From positions 1,651,501 through 1,715,500 of the forward strand of contig NC_092569.1 of NCBI RefSeq assembly GCF_037975245.1: a DNA stretch of 64,000 nt. The letters are read 5' to 3'. The position numbers and the translations under genes were made by a program. The first letter of the stretch is position 1, and the number at the start of each line of letters is the position of its first letter. The stretch is from Apostichopus japonicus. Lineage: Eukaryota; Echinodermata; Holothuroidea; Aspidochirotida; Stichopodidae. Below are positions 11,453-21,566 of this stretch, one piece after another. The notes beneath the pieces were generated by a model. The model was given only the letters and a program-made list of their open reading frames with translations, was not told where the DNA came from and did not search any database.

Positions 11453-12413
11453 CGCATGGTAGCCTGATAGCCAACAGGCTATATGTCATTTATGGTAGCC
11501 TGATAGCCAACAGGCTTTATGTGATGCATGGTAGCCTGATAGCCAACAGGCTTTATGTAATGCATGGTAGCCTGATAGCCAACAGGCTATATGTCATCTA
11601 TGGTAGCCTGATAGCCAACAGGCTTTATGTGATGCATTGTATCCTGATAGCCAACAGGCTATATGTCATGCATGGTAGGCTGATAGCCAACAGGCTTTAT
11701 GTGATGCATTGTATCCTGATAGCCAACAGGCTATATGCCATTTATGGTAGCCTGATAGCCAACAGGCTTTATGTGATGCATTGTATCCTGATAGCCAACA
11801 GGCTATATGTCATGCATGGTAGCCTGATAGCCAACAGGCTTTATGTGATGCATTGTATCCTGATAGCCAACAGGCTATATGTCATCTATGGTAGCCTGAT
11901 AGCCAACAGGCTTTATGTGATGCATTGTATCCTGATAGCCAACAGGCTATATGTCATTTATGGTAGCCTGATAGCCAACAGGCTATATGTCAAGCATGGT
12001 AACCTGATAGCCAACAGGCTTTATGTGCTGCCTGGTAGCCTGATAGCCGAACAGGCTATATGTCATGCATGGTATCCTGATAGCCAACAGTCTTTATGTC
12101 ATGCATGGTATCCTGATAGCCAACAGGCTATATGTCATGCATGGTAACCTGATAGCCAACAGGCTTTATGTGATGCATTGTATCCTGATAGCCAACAGGC
12201 TATATGACATTTATGGTAGCCTGATAGCCAACAGGCTTTATGTGATGCATGGTATCCTGATAGCCAACAGGCTATATGTCATTTATGGTATCCTGATAGC
12301 CAACAGGCTATATGTCAAGCATGGTAACCTGATAGCCAACAGGCTTTATGTGGTGCATGGTAGCCTGATAGCCGAACAGGCTATATGTCATTTATGGTAG
12401 GCTGATAGCCAAC
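11453..12413. repeat. 36-bp minisatellite with higher-order structure
   Basis: About 26 units of 36 bp. The constant core is CCTGATAGCCAACAGGCT; the linkers vary (GATGCATTGTAT, CATTTATGGTAG, GATGCATGGTAG). Two linker types tend to alternate, giving a 72-bp period in places. A rare variant with an extra G (GCCGAACAGG) appears at about 12,046 and about 12,371, each about 55 bp after the rare variant GTCAAGCATGG at 11,989 and 12,314. This shows duplication of a nine-unit block. Because 36 is divisible by three, the array reads as an open frame of a 12-residue repeat, but it has no promoter, splice signals or family match. Confidence 0.92.
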
Positions 12414-13260
12414 GAATGTTATAGAGCCTACAGACCCTCAACATAGGATTCGGCTTCAACAACTCCAGGGCCACACCCTCCCCTCCCCCTCTTAACAATC
12501 CTGGATGCGCTGAGCCATCTTAACAGCCACATGTACACATGAGAAAGGCAATTTTCTAGTAGCTTACACATCATGCCCTTTGGTTTTCCAACTATAAGAT
12601 TTTGTGTCAAGGTGGTTGTTTCTTTAATAATTTGTTGCTCTTTTAGCCTTAAAACTAGAACAAAAAGAAATTCTTAGAACAGTCATAATAACAAATCAAA
12701 AGGAAACTGAACTATTGTTTTCCATTGTGGTTAAAAGGAAACTCAGAAATGCAATGAATAACAACAATGGCTAATAAAATTACAAAGTAATGATTGGCAT
12801 ATTAAACATGTTTATTTATTTTTCCGTGCAGCGCTTGTTTTGTATTCACTCAGGTTGTTATTATAACACACATCCGTATTTCTAATAATTTCCAGAGTTT
12901 TTTCCATTATGACATAACTAGATAGGTATTTCCCCGCGTTCACCCTAGATTATTTACGTCATGCATGGAAACTTCCATACGTTGTATTCAATAGTTTCTT
13001 ATACTGGTTAATCTTGTAAGACAGTCTTTAATTGTCCAGAATACATAATGTATATACGTCTATTACACATTCAAAGTTTACTGTTCGATTGGTAATTGAG
13101 GGGGGAGGGGGGGGGGGTTATGCTGAATCACGGGGGTAATGAACCTAGGCGTATCCTATATGAATCTTATATGAAATAAGTACCAAATAAAGTGCTGTTA
13201 TCATGAAATAAACATGCTCAAGAGCACTGTACAAAAGAACCAATTCCTGGAATATAAAGG
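12414..13260. other. no recognised gene
   Basis: AT-rich DNA with one G-tract near 13,100-13,120. No coding exon or RNA gene was recognised. Confidence 0.45.
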
Positions 13261-13261
13261 A

Positions 13262-13645
13262 ATGAATGCCTATATGACATGCACATTTTGATGTTGAACG
13301 CGTGCGGAGCGCGCCAAAAATTTTGGTTATATTTTCCGTGTTATTACCAGCTTCCATATTGGTTATAATTATTTGGCAAGTCGTTACAATAATTACGATA
13401 ATAATAACATCAGTTTAACCATTGAAAAGCAAATTGCAAATTATTCTTCTTTCAGTAGGTGCCTGAAAAATTCTCATCATATTGCCCGAATTTTCACCAA
13501 AAAAATTGAAACACACAAAACAAATTTTTCTTCTTTCAGTAGTTGCCCGAAAAATTCTCAGCCTATTGCCCGAATTTTCACCAAAAATTTTGGTTGGGGG
13601 GGGGCTGCAGCCCCCCAGCCCCCCGCCTCCTACGCCTATGGTTCT
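13262..13645. mobile_element. dispersed repeat, copy related to 15899-16309
   Basis: Shares with 15899-16309 (opposite orientation for much of its length) the core around GCGTGCGGAGCGCGCC, the stretch CAGCTTCCATATTGGTTATA, and a G/C-rich end with GGGGCTGCAGCCCCCC leading to CTCCTACGCCTATGG. Inside, a piece containing AATTCTCA and TTGCCCGAATTTTCACC occurs twice. This looks like a non-autonomous element; its left border is not fixed by a target duplication here. Confidence 0.6.
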
Positions 13646-13971
13646 CTGTATTTAGAATTTCATCAAAGGGGAACTCTTTTGTTGTGTGTTGTGTGGTTTT
13701 GTGTATAGTAATATTATTTCCCTCTGTGGCATATGAGCACAATATAAAGAATAACAAAAACATTTTACAGCTTATACAAACACGACACTATAAATAGTGA
13801 TGACAAAATAACGTCACGAGGCTATTTACACGTACGCCATATATAAATATCTCTGATGTTCTATAGTACGACAAGAAAAACACAGATAGTGTATGTGACA
13901 CAAGATGTTATAAATAATCTAAAAAATAAAACTATTGTCTCCTGCATGAATCAACCTCGCAACGACCTTCC

Positions 13972-14378
13972 CTGCCCCACCTCCAACCTTCCTGCCGCTC
14001 ATCCAACCTTCATGCCCCTCATCCAACCTTCCCTGCCCTTCATGCAACCTTCCCTCCCCCTCATCCAATCTTCCCTACTACTCGTCCAACCTTCCCTCCC
14101 CTCATCCAACCTTCCCTTCCCCTTTCCACCCCTCAACCAACCTTCCCTCCCCCTCATCCAACCTTCCCTCCCCCTCATCCAACCTTCCCCCACCCCCTCA
14201 TCCAACCTGCCCTCCCTCTTATCCAACCTGCCCTCCCCCTCATCCAACCATTCCTACCTCTCATCCAAGCTTCCCACCCCCCTCATTCAACCTTCCCTCC
14301 CCCTCATCTAACCTTCCCTCCCCCTCAACCAACCTTCCCTCGCCTTAACCCAACCTTCCCTCCCCCTCATCGAACCAT
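13972..14378. repeat. pyrimidine-rich 21-bp minisatellite
   Basis: Roughly 20 degenerate units of CATCCAACCTTCCCTCCCCCT. One strand is nearly all C and T for about 400 bp. Open frames of Pro-Ser-Leu repeats on one strand and Glu-Gly-Trp repeats on the other come from the repeat. Such tracts can form triplex (H-DNA). Confidence 0.88.
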
Positions 14379-14389
14379 CCTGTTTCCAG

Positions 14390-14950
14390 AATTGTAATCC
14401 TTGTATATCTACTTACATGACTCCAGTCATTCAACAAACAAGAAGATTGTGCTGCCCTCACTACGCGTCGGATATGCGCTGCTAGACTACCAGTTATCCA
14501 TAAATAAGGCAATAACAGGCACAGCCTTTCTGTATTTATTTCTCACTTATATTTGTGTAGTAAAAACTGTAAAACAAGATAAACGATACATAATAATAAA
14601 AACTGAAACACTATGAAACTAATCACTAAACTAAATACGGTAATGATTGCACTCAGAGTAGTGACGTGTTAACATTGTCGGTTATGACACATATTATAAC
14701 TATGACTGAGTATATGATAGGGACGAGAATAAAGTCGATTAAAAATCTAATAACCTACTACAAAAATGTTCCTTCAATTAATATAATAGTACAATAATAA
14801 TGAGAAATTATTTTTACGACACTTAAGCGACCACAAATGTGGGAGAAACCCGCAAAGGCTAATAGATTACAACTTACACGTCGGATGGCTTCCAATTGAA
14901 CATTTTAACTCAAATTTGGAATATTTTTAATTTAAGAAAGTCATTTCAGA
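14390..14950. other. no recognised gene
   Basis: AT-rich, with no supported exon or RNA gene. It separates the pyrimidine-rich array from the tRNA-like SINE head. Confidence 0.4.
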
Positions 14951-14979
14951 TGAGAAATCCGTAGATTTCTCTTGGACGA

Positions 14980-15062
14980 AAAACCCACCTTACAGGCTAT
15001 GACCCGAACCTCCCGATTGCTAAGCCTCATTGGTTCAAATGCCACTGCCTTTATCCACTCGG
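14980..15062 (-). mobile_element. tRNA-like SINE head fragment (Leu/Ser-like)
   Basis: The minus strand reads TAGCCGAGTGGATAAAGGCA, a good A-box of the Leu/Ser tRNA type, followed about 40 bp later by GGAGGTTCGGGTC, a degraded B box. A TA array adjoins. A related A-box fragment (GGCCGAGTGGATAAAGGC) lies near 20,622-20,642. The lost B-box consensus and poor stems argue against a working tRNA gene. Confidence 0.5.
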
Positions 15063-15063
15063 C

Positions 15064-15103
<40 letters not shown>

Positions 15104-15180
15104 TATATATATAGTTATATATATTTAGTTATATATATATAGTTATATATAAATATATATATATAGTTATTATATTATAT

Positions 15181-15249
<69 letters not shown>

Positions 15250-15250
15250 G
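15063..15250. repeat. TA microsatellite at the left edge of duplicon 2
   Basis: Interrupted TA array with AGTTATATATAT units on its left side and pure TA on its right. It ends about 40 bp before the stop codon of the second Ly6-like gene, matching the array before copy 1. Confidence 0.85.
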
Positions 15251-15288
15251 GCTCTTTGTATCATTTGAAAAAATTACATTAAAAAAAA

Positions 15289-18200
15289 TTATCCCATAAA
15301 TCGCAGGTACAATAAAATAAAAAGGCCAGCGAACGTTGTACTGAAAAATGGCCGAAAATTAGATCCACTGCCGAACAGTTGCTCTTCAAATTCACTGAGT
15401 TGATCGATAGTGACACAGTAGTCTGACGGACAGACGCACGTGTCAAGGCTCTCGTAGTTAAATCCGGGACCTTGGAAATCGTCAAAATGAGCTAAGGATG
15501 GGTCGATGGCTTTCAATTCATCACGATCGTTGCAGCCGCTGAGAGAGCCAGTGCCACAGGAGGCGAACATGTATCGCACCGAATAATCGTCTTGAACTGG
15601 AGAGCGAAAGTGTAACCGTCGGTTAACTTAGGCTTATGAAGTATATGAATGAGATAAACGGGGATGCAGGCTCTTCCAGAATGTTATCAAAATTATGCGA
15701 ACACGCAGTCAAATGACGCCGAAGCTTATAAAATGACACACTTAGAAAAGAAAGGACCCCCACCCACACCCACCCACAACGCACCCGATCACTACGAACA
15801 TTGAACTAAGATACATGAGACGGGTTTAAAGACGAGAAACGTTAGCAAAAGAGCATTGTAACAAGTTATGAGCTTAGCAATGGTATGTACAGACTTAAAA
15901 CCACAGGTGTAGGAGGCGGGGGGGGGGTTGGGTTCGGGGGTGGGGGCTGCAGCCCTCCCAGCCACAATTTTTCGTGAAAATTCGGGCAATATGCTGAGAA
16001 TTTTTCGAGCACTTACTGAAAGAAGAATAATTTGCAGTGTGTTTTTCAATGGTTAAACTTATTACTATCATTATTGTTGTAACGACTTCCCCATATTATT
16101 ATAACCAATATGGAAGGGTAATAAGACGGAAAATGATTGTATATATGTTATTGGCATGTGATGTAATAACCGATGAATGCCTATAAGATATGCACATTTA
16201 ACATGTTGAACGCGCGCGGAGCGCGCGAAAAACTTTGGTTATATTTTTCGGGCAACTCGTTACAGCCCCCCCCCCCCCCCCCAATCAAATTAGGCTCCTA
16301 CACCTATGCTTAAGACGATCACTCAAAGAGCCTTCCAGATCTTAGGACCTTTGAAACAGATAAAACACTGAGTGGAATTCACGATTTAAATGAATGCTGA
16401 GAGAGTTGCTGAAATCTAGTGTTGTGGTTGCGGACGGAGTAACGATTGGAAGAAAATTCAATTGAAACATTTATAGATAGACCCCATAGCAAAACTGGAA
16501 CGGAAGGGTTGCAGTTTTATGACTGTCGATATCATTAATATTGAGGATTTGGAGTTTTAACGGAACATGGATTACTGTGATAAAGAGAGTATAGCTATTT
16601 GTTATGTAAAATGAATGAATTGTCTGCAGTGCGGGAAGGATAGTTGTTGGCCGGGCAGATTTACTGTAAGAAGAGGTAAGGTATGATAATGGTAGCTGGC
16701 TATGTATAGAATGCCCTTGTTCTTTCCTGGGTGACTTTTCTTAAAAAAGTATATAGAATGGAGAATTTTTTTTTGGCTGGTGACCAATCAGAAAATCAAA
16801 TTCTGAAGAAACTTTGCTGCACACATGTAGTGCTGCTAAGTTAGATTATCATCAAGAGTTTGGTAACATGAGAACAAGTTGATGTGGTTGTTGTAGATGT
16901 CAAGACCCTTACAGCTTGATGGGATGTGGTATAAAGAGTAAATGAAATATTTTTCTTTTATAACAACGGACATATGCCGGACGTTTCATCTCTTGATACT
17001 TTTAAGACCCTATGTATAAGGAACACATTCTCTGCAAAGTTGTTCTAAATCAATACGTGTTTTTTACACAGTATACAATTGTGTAAGAGACTCTTGTGTG
17101 TGTGTGGGTGTGAGGGTTTACATGATTAATCTGAAAGAAGTGGTCACGTGTCAAACAGAGATCACCTTGATTCGGCGATCGCTTAGCCTATACAAAGTTA
17201 GGTGGAAGATTCGAGCTTTAGTTAAAATAATTGAAGAAAAGTCTGGTACATTATATCTTCTCAAGGATTCTAGAAAAACAAGGTCAAGTTAGAGATATTG
17301 TGAATAGTAGGCTACTGTAGGACCAAGTATACCTGTGATGTAGCTAGCTATAAGCAGATGTATGCCTATGATGTATGCCTATTTGTAGCCTATCGGATAT
17401 AGCCTATGTGATTTAGCCTATCTGTGATGTAGCCTATGCATCAACCATGGGCGTATAGCTAGACTTCTTTTTTTAGGGGACCCAATACCCTTCTAGCGAG
17501 GGGGTGGGGGCAGACATGACTTCTAAACGTAAAGAACATATTCTCCAACAGTTTTTAGGAGAAGGGGATCGAGGGGCCTGACAGATATTTTGGGGCCAGG
17601 ATTCAACCCCCCCCCCCCCCCACCGCCGAGGCTAATGCAGTAGCCGTTATACCCTGGACCAGAGAGATAAACTTCTCGAAAGGCACTTTTCTCTTTGCAG
17701 TTACTTCAATTGGGTTTGCAGAAAGTAGGAAGAGGTGTAATGCTGTAGACCTACAATCAAAACTCTATAGTCCACTTCTGCTTCATTCCGTATAGGTAAT
17801 AAATATATACTTACACGAGAATTTACTTGCAATCAAAACACATTTGTCATCTGGTGGGTCACATTTTTGAGTTGTCACGTTGTTGTTCACAGCTATCTTG
17901 GTACAAGTGTCATTGTACTTTTGATTGTGTGCGGTACACTCTGTTTTTATCCAATTATTGCATTCCAGTCCCTGAACTACAAAACAATCAAATAAAATAA
18001 TAATATTGATCACCGCTTTCCTTTATGGTTTACCGAAACCAAACAAAAAGTGATATCACTCTTACCGAACTTGCAGATTGAGGGGGAGGGGGAGGGAGAG
18101 GGGAGGGGAGGGGAGGGGGAGGGATTGCAAAGTCGGCAATGACTATATAGCGGATCACAAAGCCTCGGTAATTACTATTACAGTTGAATTCGTCTAAAAC

Positions 18201-19153
18201 GGCAGCATAAAGAAACGTTGTACTCAAAGCCGAAGCCAAAGAGAATTAATCAGGTCACACATTCGCAGTCTATGCATGCTAAGTTCTGAAATTTGGAGCA
18301 AACTTCCTACTGACGATAAAACGTTGTAGTGATGTTAAAACTCCTATAGTGTCAATACTTAAAGGATTGGTTCAGTTGTCATACATGTTTATGTTATATG
18401 AAAGAGGATAATAAAAGAAACACAATGGTGAAAAAACTGTTCAAATATCTTTTTCGGTTAAAGAGATATTCAAGTGTAAAGTTTTATCAAATTGTGTAGA
18501 AACTGCTGAAATCTGACTAGCTGTGACGTCACATCCTCACATTCCTGAAAAGTCTTTGTTTTATTCTCTAAATACTTTGTGAGATTTCATGACTCTCAAC
18601 CAAAAGATATATCAGGAGATCTCATATTTGTCCAAAGGAAGTATTTGAGATTAAACATCTTAAGATCATTTGATTATATTATTTTCAAATGTGTCAAAAA
18701 AATGTAAATTCTTTTTAAAGAAATATATTCACAAATGTTAAGGAAGTGAGGATGTGACATCACACCCTCACAGTTAGTCTTTCTACACCAGTCGTTTTCA
18801 AAGAAATTTTGATATCTTCAAAGTGTCATATCTCCTTAACAGAGCATGCCATCATGGTAGTTTCTTCACTGTTCTTTTTGTCTTTTTGTGCTCTTTCGTA
18901 CAAAATAGACATGTCAAACACCTGAACCAATCCTTTAAGACTTGTTTGTTCCCATGAGTATTTTCTTGACTCTTAGCGCGCTGAACATTGCATGACTTTG
19001 GATATTAGGTACTATATAAATTATTGATTGATTGATCAATCAGAGAAACCATTGAAAATTGACGCTTAGGCCTATATCCTATTGTATAGTAACTTACCAG
19101 GAAATGAAGCCGATATGCAGAAAAGAATAATATACTTCAGCATGTTATTTAAT
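15289..19153 (-). CDS. secreted Ly6/uPAR-like protein, copy 2
   Basis: Minus-strand exons: 19143-19098 (ATG at 19143; leader to 19153), 17976-17815 and 15596-15289 (stop). Phases match copy 1, giving 171 residues. The signal peptide is [15 protein letters not shown]. All ten cysteines of copy 1 are kept, as is the CVCPSDYC ending and the hydrophobic tail ([10 protein letters not shown]). Exon 3 lacks ten codons that copy 1 has just before the tail, removing the NET glycosylation site. Exon 2 is two codons shorter and gains NDT and NVT sites. The frame is intact and both splice pairs are good, so this is probably a functional paralogue rather than a pseudogene. Function is unknown; cell-surface display is inferred from signal peptide and tail. 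Confidence 0.72.
15899..16309. mobile_element. TTAA-flanked element inserted in duplicon 2
   Basis: The ends are near-inverse: CCACAGGTGTAGGAG on the left and CTCCTACACCTATG on the right. Both sides carry TTAA (15895-15898 and 16310-16313). Duplicon 1 keeps the unfilled site (CAGACTTAAGATGGTC at about 5839). So this 411-bp element entered one copy after the duplication. It is related to the repeat at 13262-13645. TTAA targets are known for piggyBac and Kolobok families; which one applies is not determined. Confidence 0.75.
17440..17635. repeat. G/C-tract repeat in intron 2 of Ly6-like copy 2
   Basis: Counterpart of 6250-6480, with shorter G runs and a poly-C run at about 17,608-17,622. It shares flanking words such as GGGCGTATAGCTAGACTTCT. 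Confidence 0.5.
18078..18123. repeat. GGGGA purine tract
   Basis: Imperfect GGGGAGGGGA repeats on the plus strand. Copy 1 lacks the tract at the matching place, so it expanded after duplication or was lost there. It is quadruplex-prone. Confidence 0.7.
18285..19037 (+). mobile_element. LINE 3' end, duplicon 2, split by an insertion
   Basis: Same fragment as 7735-7927: [12 protein letters not shown] at about 18,287, then a break, then the 3' end and ATTG tail at about 18,940-19,037. The break is the element at 18363-18934. Confidence 0.62.
18363..18934. mobile_element. TTAA-flanked MITE nested in a LINE fragment
   Basis: 572 bp with perfect 13-bp inverted ends, AGGATTGGTTCAG and CTGAACCAATCCT, flanked on both sides by TTAA (18359-18362, 18935-18938). 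The inside also shows a looser inverted layout: GTGACGTCACATCCTCAC near the left and GTGAGGATGTGACATCAC near the right. No frame for a transposase. It is absent from the matching LINE fragment in duplicon 1. Confidence 0.85.
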
Positions 19154-19171
19154 CTGCGAACAGAACAGACA

Positions 19172-19256
19172 GAAACAATAATAATAATAGTAATAATAAT
19201 AATAATAATTATAACGATGACGATGATGATAATGATAATTATTATTATTATAAATG
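19172..19256. repeat. AAT/ATG low-complexity tract
   Basis: ATAATA, GATGAT and TTATTA runs in sequence. It sits upstream (on the minus strand) of the signal-peptide exon of Ly6-like copy 2. Confidence 0.75.
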
Positions 19257-19264
19257 ATGATTAT

Positions 19265-19626
<362 letters not shown>

Positions 19627-20164
19627 CCACTGCCTTTAATGTGTCAGTGAAAAGGGAGACCTAAAAGAGGGTCGCTCTATGATAATTGTTCCATGGGTCC
19701 GATCCGGCTATATCGATGCGCCTGTAAGTATACCTCAGATGGAGTAGTATGCCAAATATACCTAAATCTAAATAATAATAATCACAATCCGCCGAAGCGT
19801 AGATTGACGTTACACCTTTATTGGCTACGCCATTCTATCGAGTGATGTATCGAAAAGAAAGTCTTGAGATAATAAGTGAACTAAAATCACTTAAGCCCTG
19901 TACTCCCCTTCACAAACTTTTTGTCTTATATAGCTATATTCAAATATGTATCAGAGTTGCTAAAAACAGAGACAGTCAGTTGCCATAAGATTTAAACTTA
20001 GTAAACAAAGTCATTATAACGCTTTGGGCAAACGATATATCTATAAGTTGCAAGGCACTCCATCGGGAAGAAAATGTAGAACTGTAGGCTATGGAAGTAT
20101 TGGCAATAAGAAAGCAATAGTTAGAGTAACAAAACATGCACGGTAAACAAATTATAAATCTTAC

Positions 20165-20290
20165 CGATATATCAGCGAGTAGCTTGGTAATATTGTATTT
20201 AAACCAAGACCGATATTTATCCCAGACTAACACATACTGCAGGTGACACTGTGGAAAAACTGATAGAACGGAAGAAAAGGAAGGAATGAT
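20165..20290 (-). other. candidate non-coding leader exon of Ly6-like copy 2
   Basis: Counterpart of 9348-9470. The minus strand ends GATATATCG before GTAAGATTT, a strong donor. The right limit is not visible. Evidence is conservation between duplicons and splice-site quality only. Confidence 0.33.
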
Positions 20291-20399
20291 AGTTGATCTT
20301 GGGTAAGGAGGATTCAATGTGCCGTAATAAATAACTATACGATAACCATAGAAATTGAAAAGGACTATAACTTACAGCATGTTGTTAATTATGGAACGC

Positions 20400-20645
20400 G
20401 GAAAGGGTCAACGTGAGGCTCCGTCCACTCAGAAATGGTCGTTCGCTCAGAAACCGTCCACTTAGAGATCGCCGCTCAAATCAAGCAGCCGTCCATTTTG
20501 ATATCGCCGTTTAACGTGAGGGGCCGTCCACTTGGAGATGGTCGTTGATACACAGACCGTCTACTCAGAGATCGCTGCGCGAACACAGCCAACCTTTCGG
20601 GAACCGTCCATTCAGAAATGCCGCCTTTATCCACTCGGCCACATG
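20400..20645. repeat. CCGTCCACT tandem repeat plus tRNA-like fragment
   Basis: About eight diverged units built on CCGTCCACTCAGAGATCGCC, spaced about 25-35 bp apart. The right end (about 20,622-20,642) contains a minus-strand A-box-like word, GGCCGAGTGGATAAAGGC, similar to the fragment at 14980-15062. The repeat may be the body of a SINE or an expanded tail. Confidence 0.5.
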
Positions 20646-20740
20646 GCACCGGTAAAATTGTCTTTTTACAATATTTTGACCGAAAAAACTCCAACCCCCA
20701 AACATATTCAAAATCAAACCAAATCAAAAGTACATAACTA

Positions 20741-21566
20741 AAACGACATGATAATATTTTTTCAAAGTTACTTTCTTCGAGCTATTTCACGATGCGTCAT
20801 CTTCACTAACACTGATATTTAATGGGGAAAGAGATATAATTTTATTTAAACTGGTAAATTGAGCTTTACGACAGGAAATATCTTGAAATTATGACATGTA
20901 TCACATTAGCATCATACATAAAATATACATTTTGAAAGCACTTCAAACAGAGATATTTAAATAATAGTTTGCTCAATTAATTACACAAAAATATTCATCA
21001 GCTAACGATAAACAAATGAGATTCAAACTTAGTAATACAAAAATTGGTATCAAATACTACATTGCAATAATTTGTATTTATTTCAATTTAATTAGGCTAT
21101 ACGTTAGACCTAGTATATGAGGCAATATGTGGGTAACGTATAAACACAATTTCGCTCAACTAGATCTAACAACAATATCAACGACAAACACCTGCTGTTG
21201 TTTACGAAATGAAAATAAGTTACAAAACAATCTTTGCAGTCGAACCGATTAACCAAAGATATAAACACTACAACTGTAAATTGCGTCAGTCCAGTACAGT
21301 CATCTAGTATTACCAGGGAGTTGTTATGGAAACTCCCTGGTATTGTATTACTAAGGTATTTACATAGAACTATGTGCTGCCAGTCCTGATAAGCCCTGTT
21401 TGAATCCCCGGCTGGAATTATACTTGGCTCAATAGCTATTCAAAATGGTTGCGCCCATAAACTGGGTTGGTCAATATTACTAGCTGCGATCTGACAAGAG
21501 AGAATTAGGTTAAGCGACTATCCAACGTGTTTCATATTTACTAACTTAATTACTGATATTATAGAG
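20741..21566. other. 5' flank of TMEM65
   Basis: AT-rich, no other gene seen. It must hold the TMEM65 promoter and 5' leader, but no TATA box or initiator can be singled out. A short hairpin with exact 12-bp arms (TACCAGGGAGTT / AACTCCCTGGTA, 8-base loop) lies at 21311-21342. Confidence 0.4.

Noticed and set aside
11521-12400. 208- and 111-codon frames of a 12-residue repeat
   Set aside because: A by-product of the 36-bp minisatellite. The frame shifts where one unit has an extra base, and no splice sites, promoter or family match were seen.
11453-12413. CRISPR array
   Set aside because: Repeat-plus-linker spacing is suggestive, but the linkers are a few recurring variants rather than unique spacers, and the DNA is eukaryotic with no cas genes.
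13856-14311. 151-codon Pro/Ser/Leu-rich protein, and the opposite-strand Glu/Gly/Trp frame
   Set aside because: Both follow from the 21-bp pyrimidine repeat.
14980-15062. tRNA-Leu or tRNA-Ser gene
   Set aside because: The B box is degraded, the stems do not close and a TA tail follows; a SINE fragment is more likely.
21311-21342. rho-independent terminator-like hairpin
   Set aside because: The genome is eukaryotic and no T run follows; kept only as a short hairpin in the TMEM65 5' flank.
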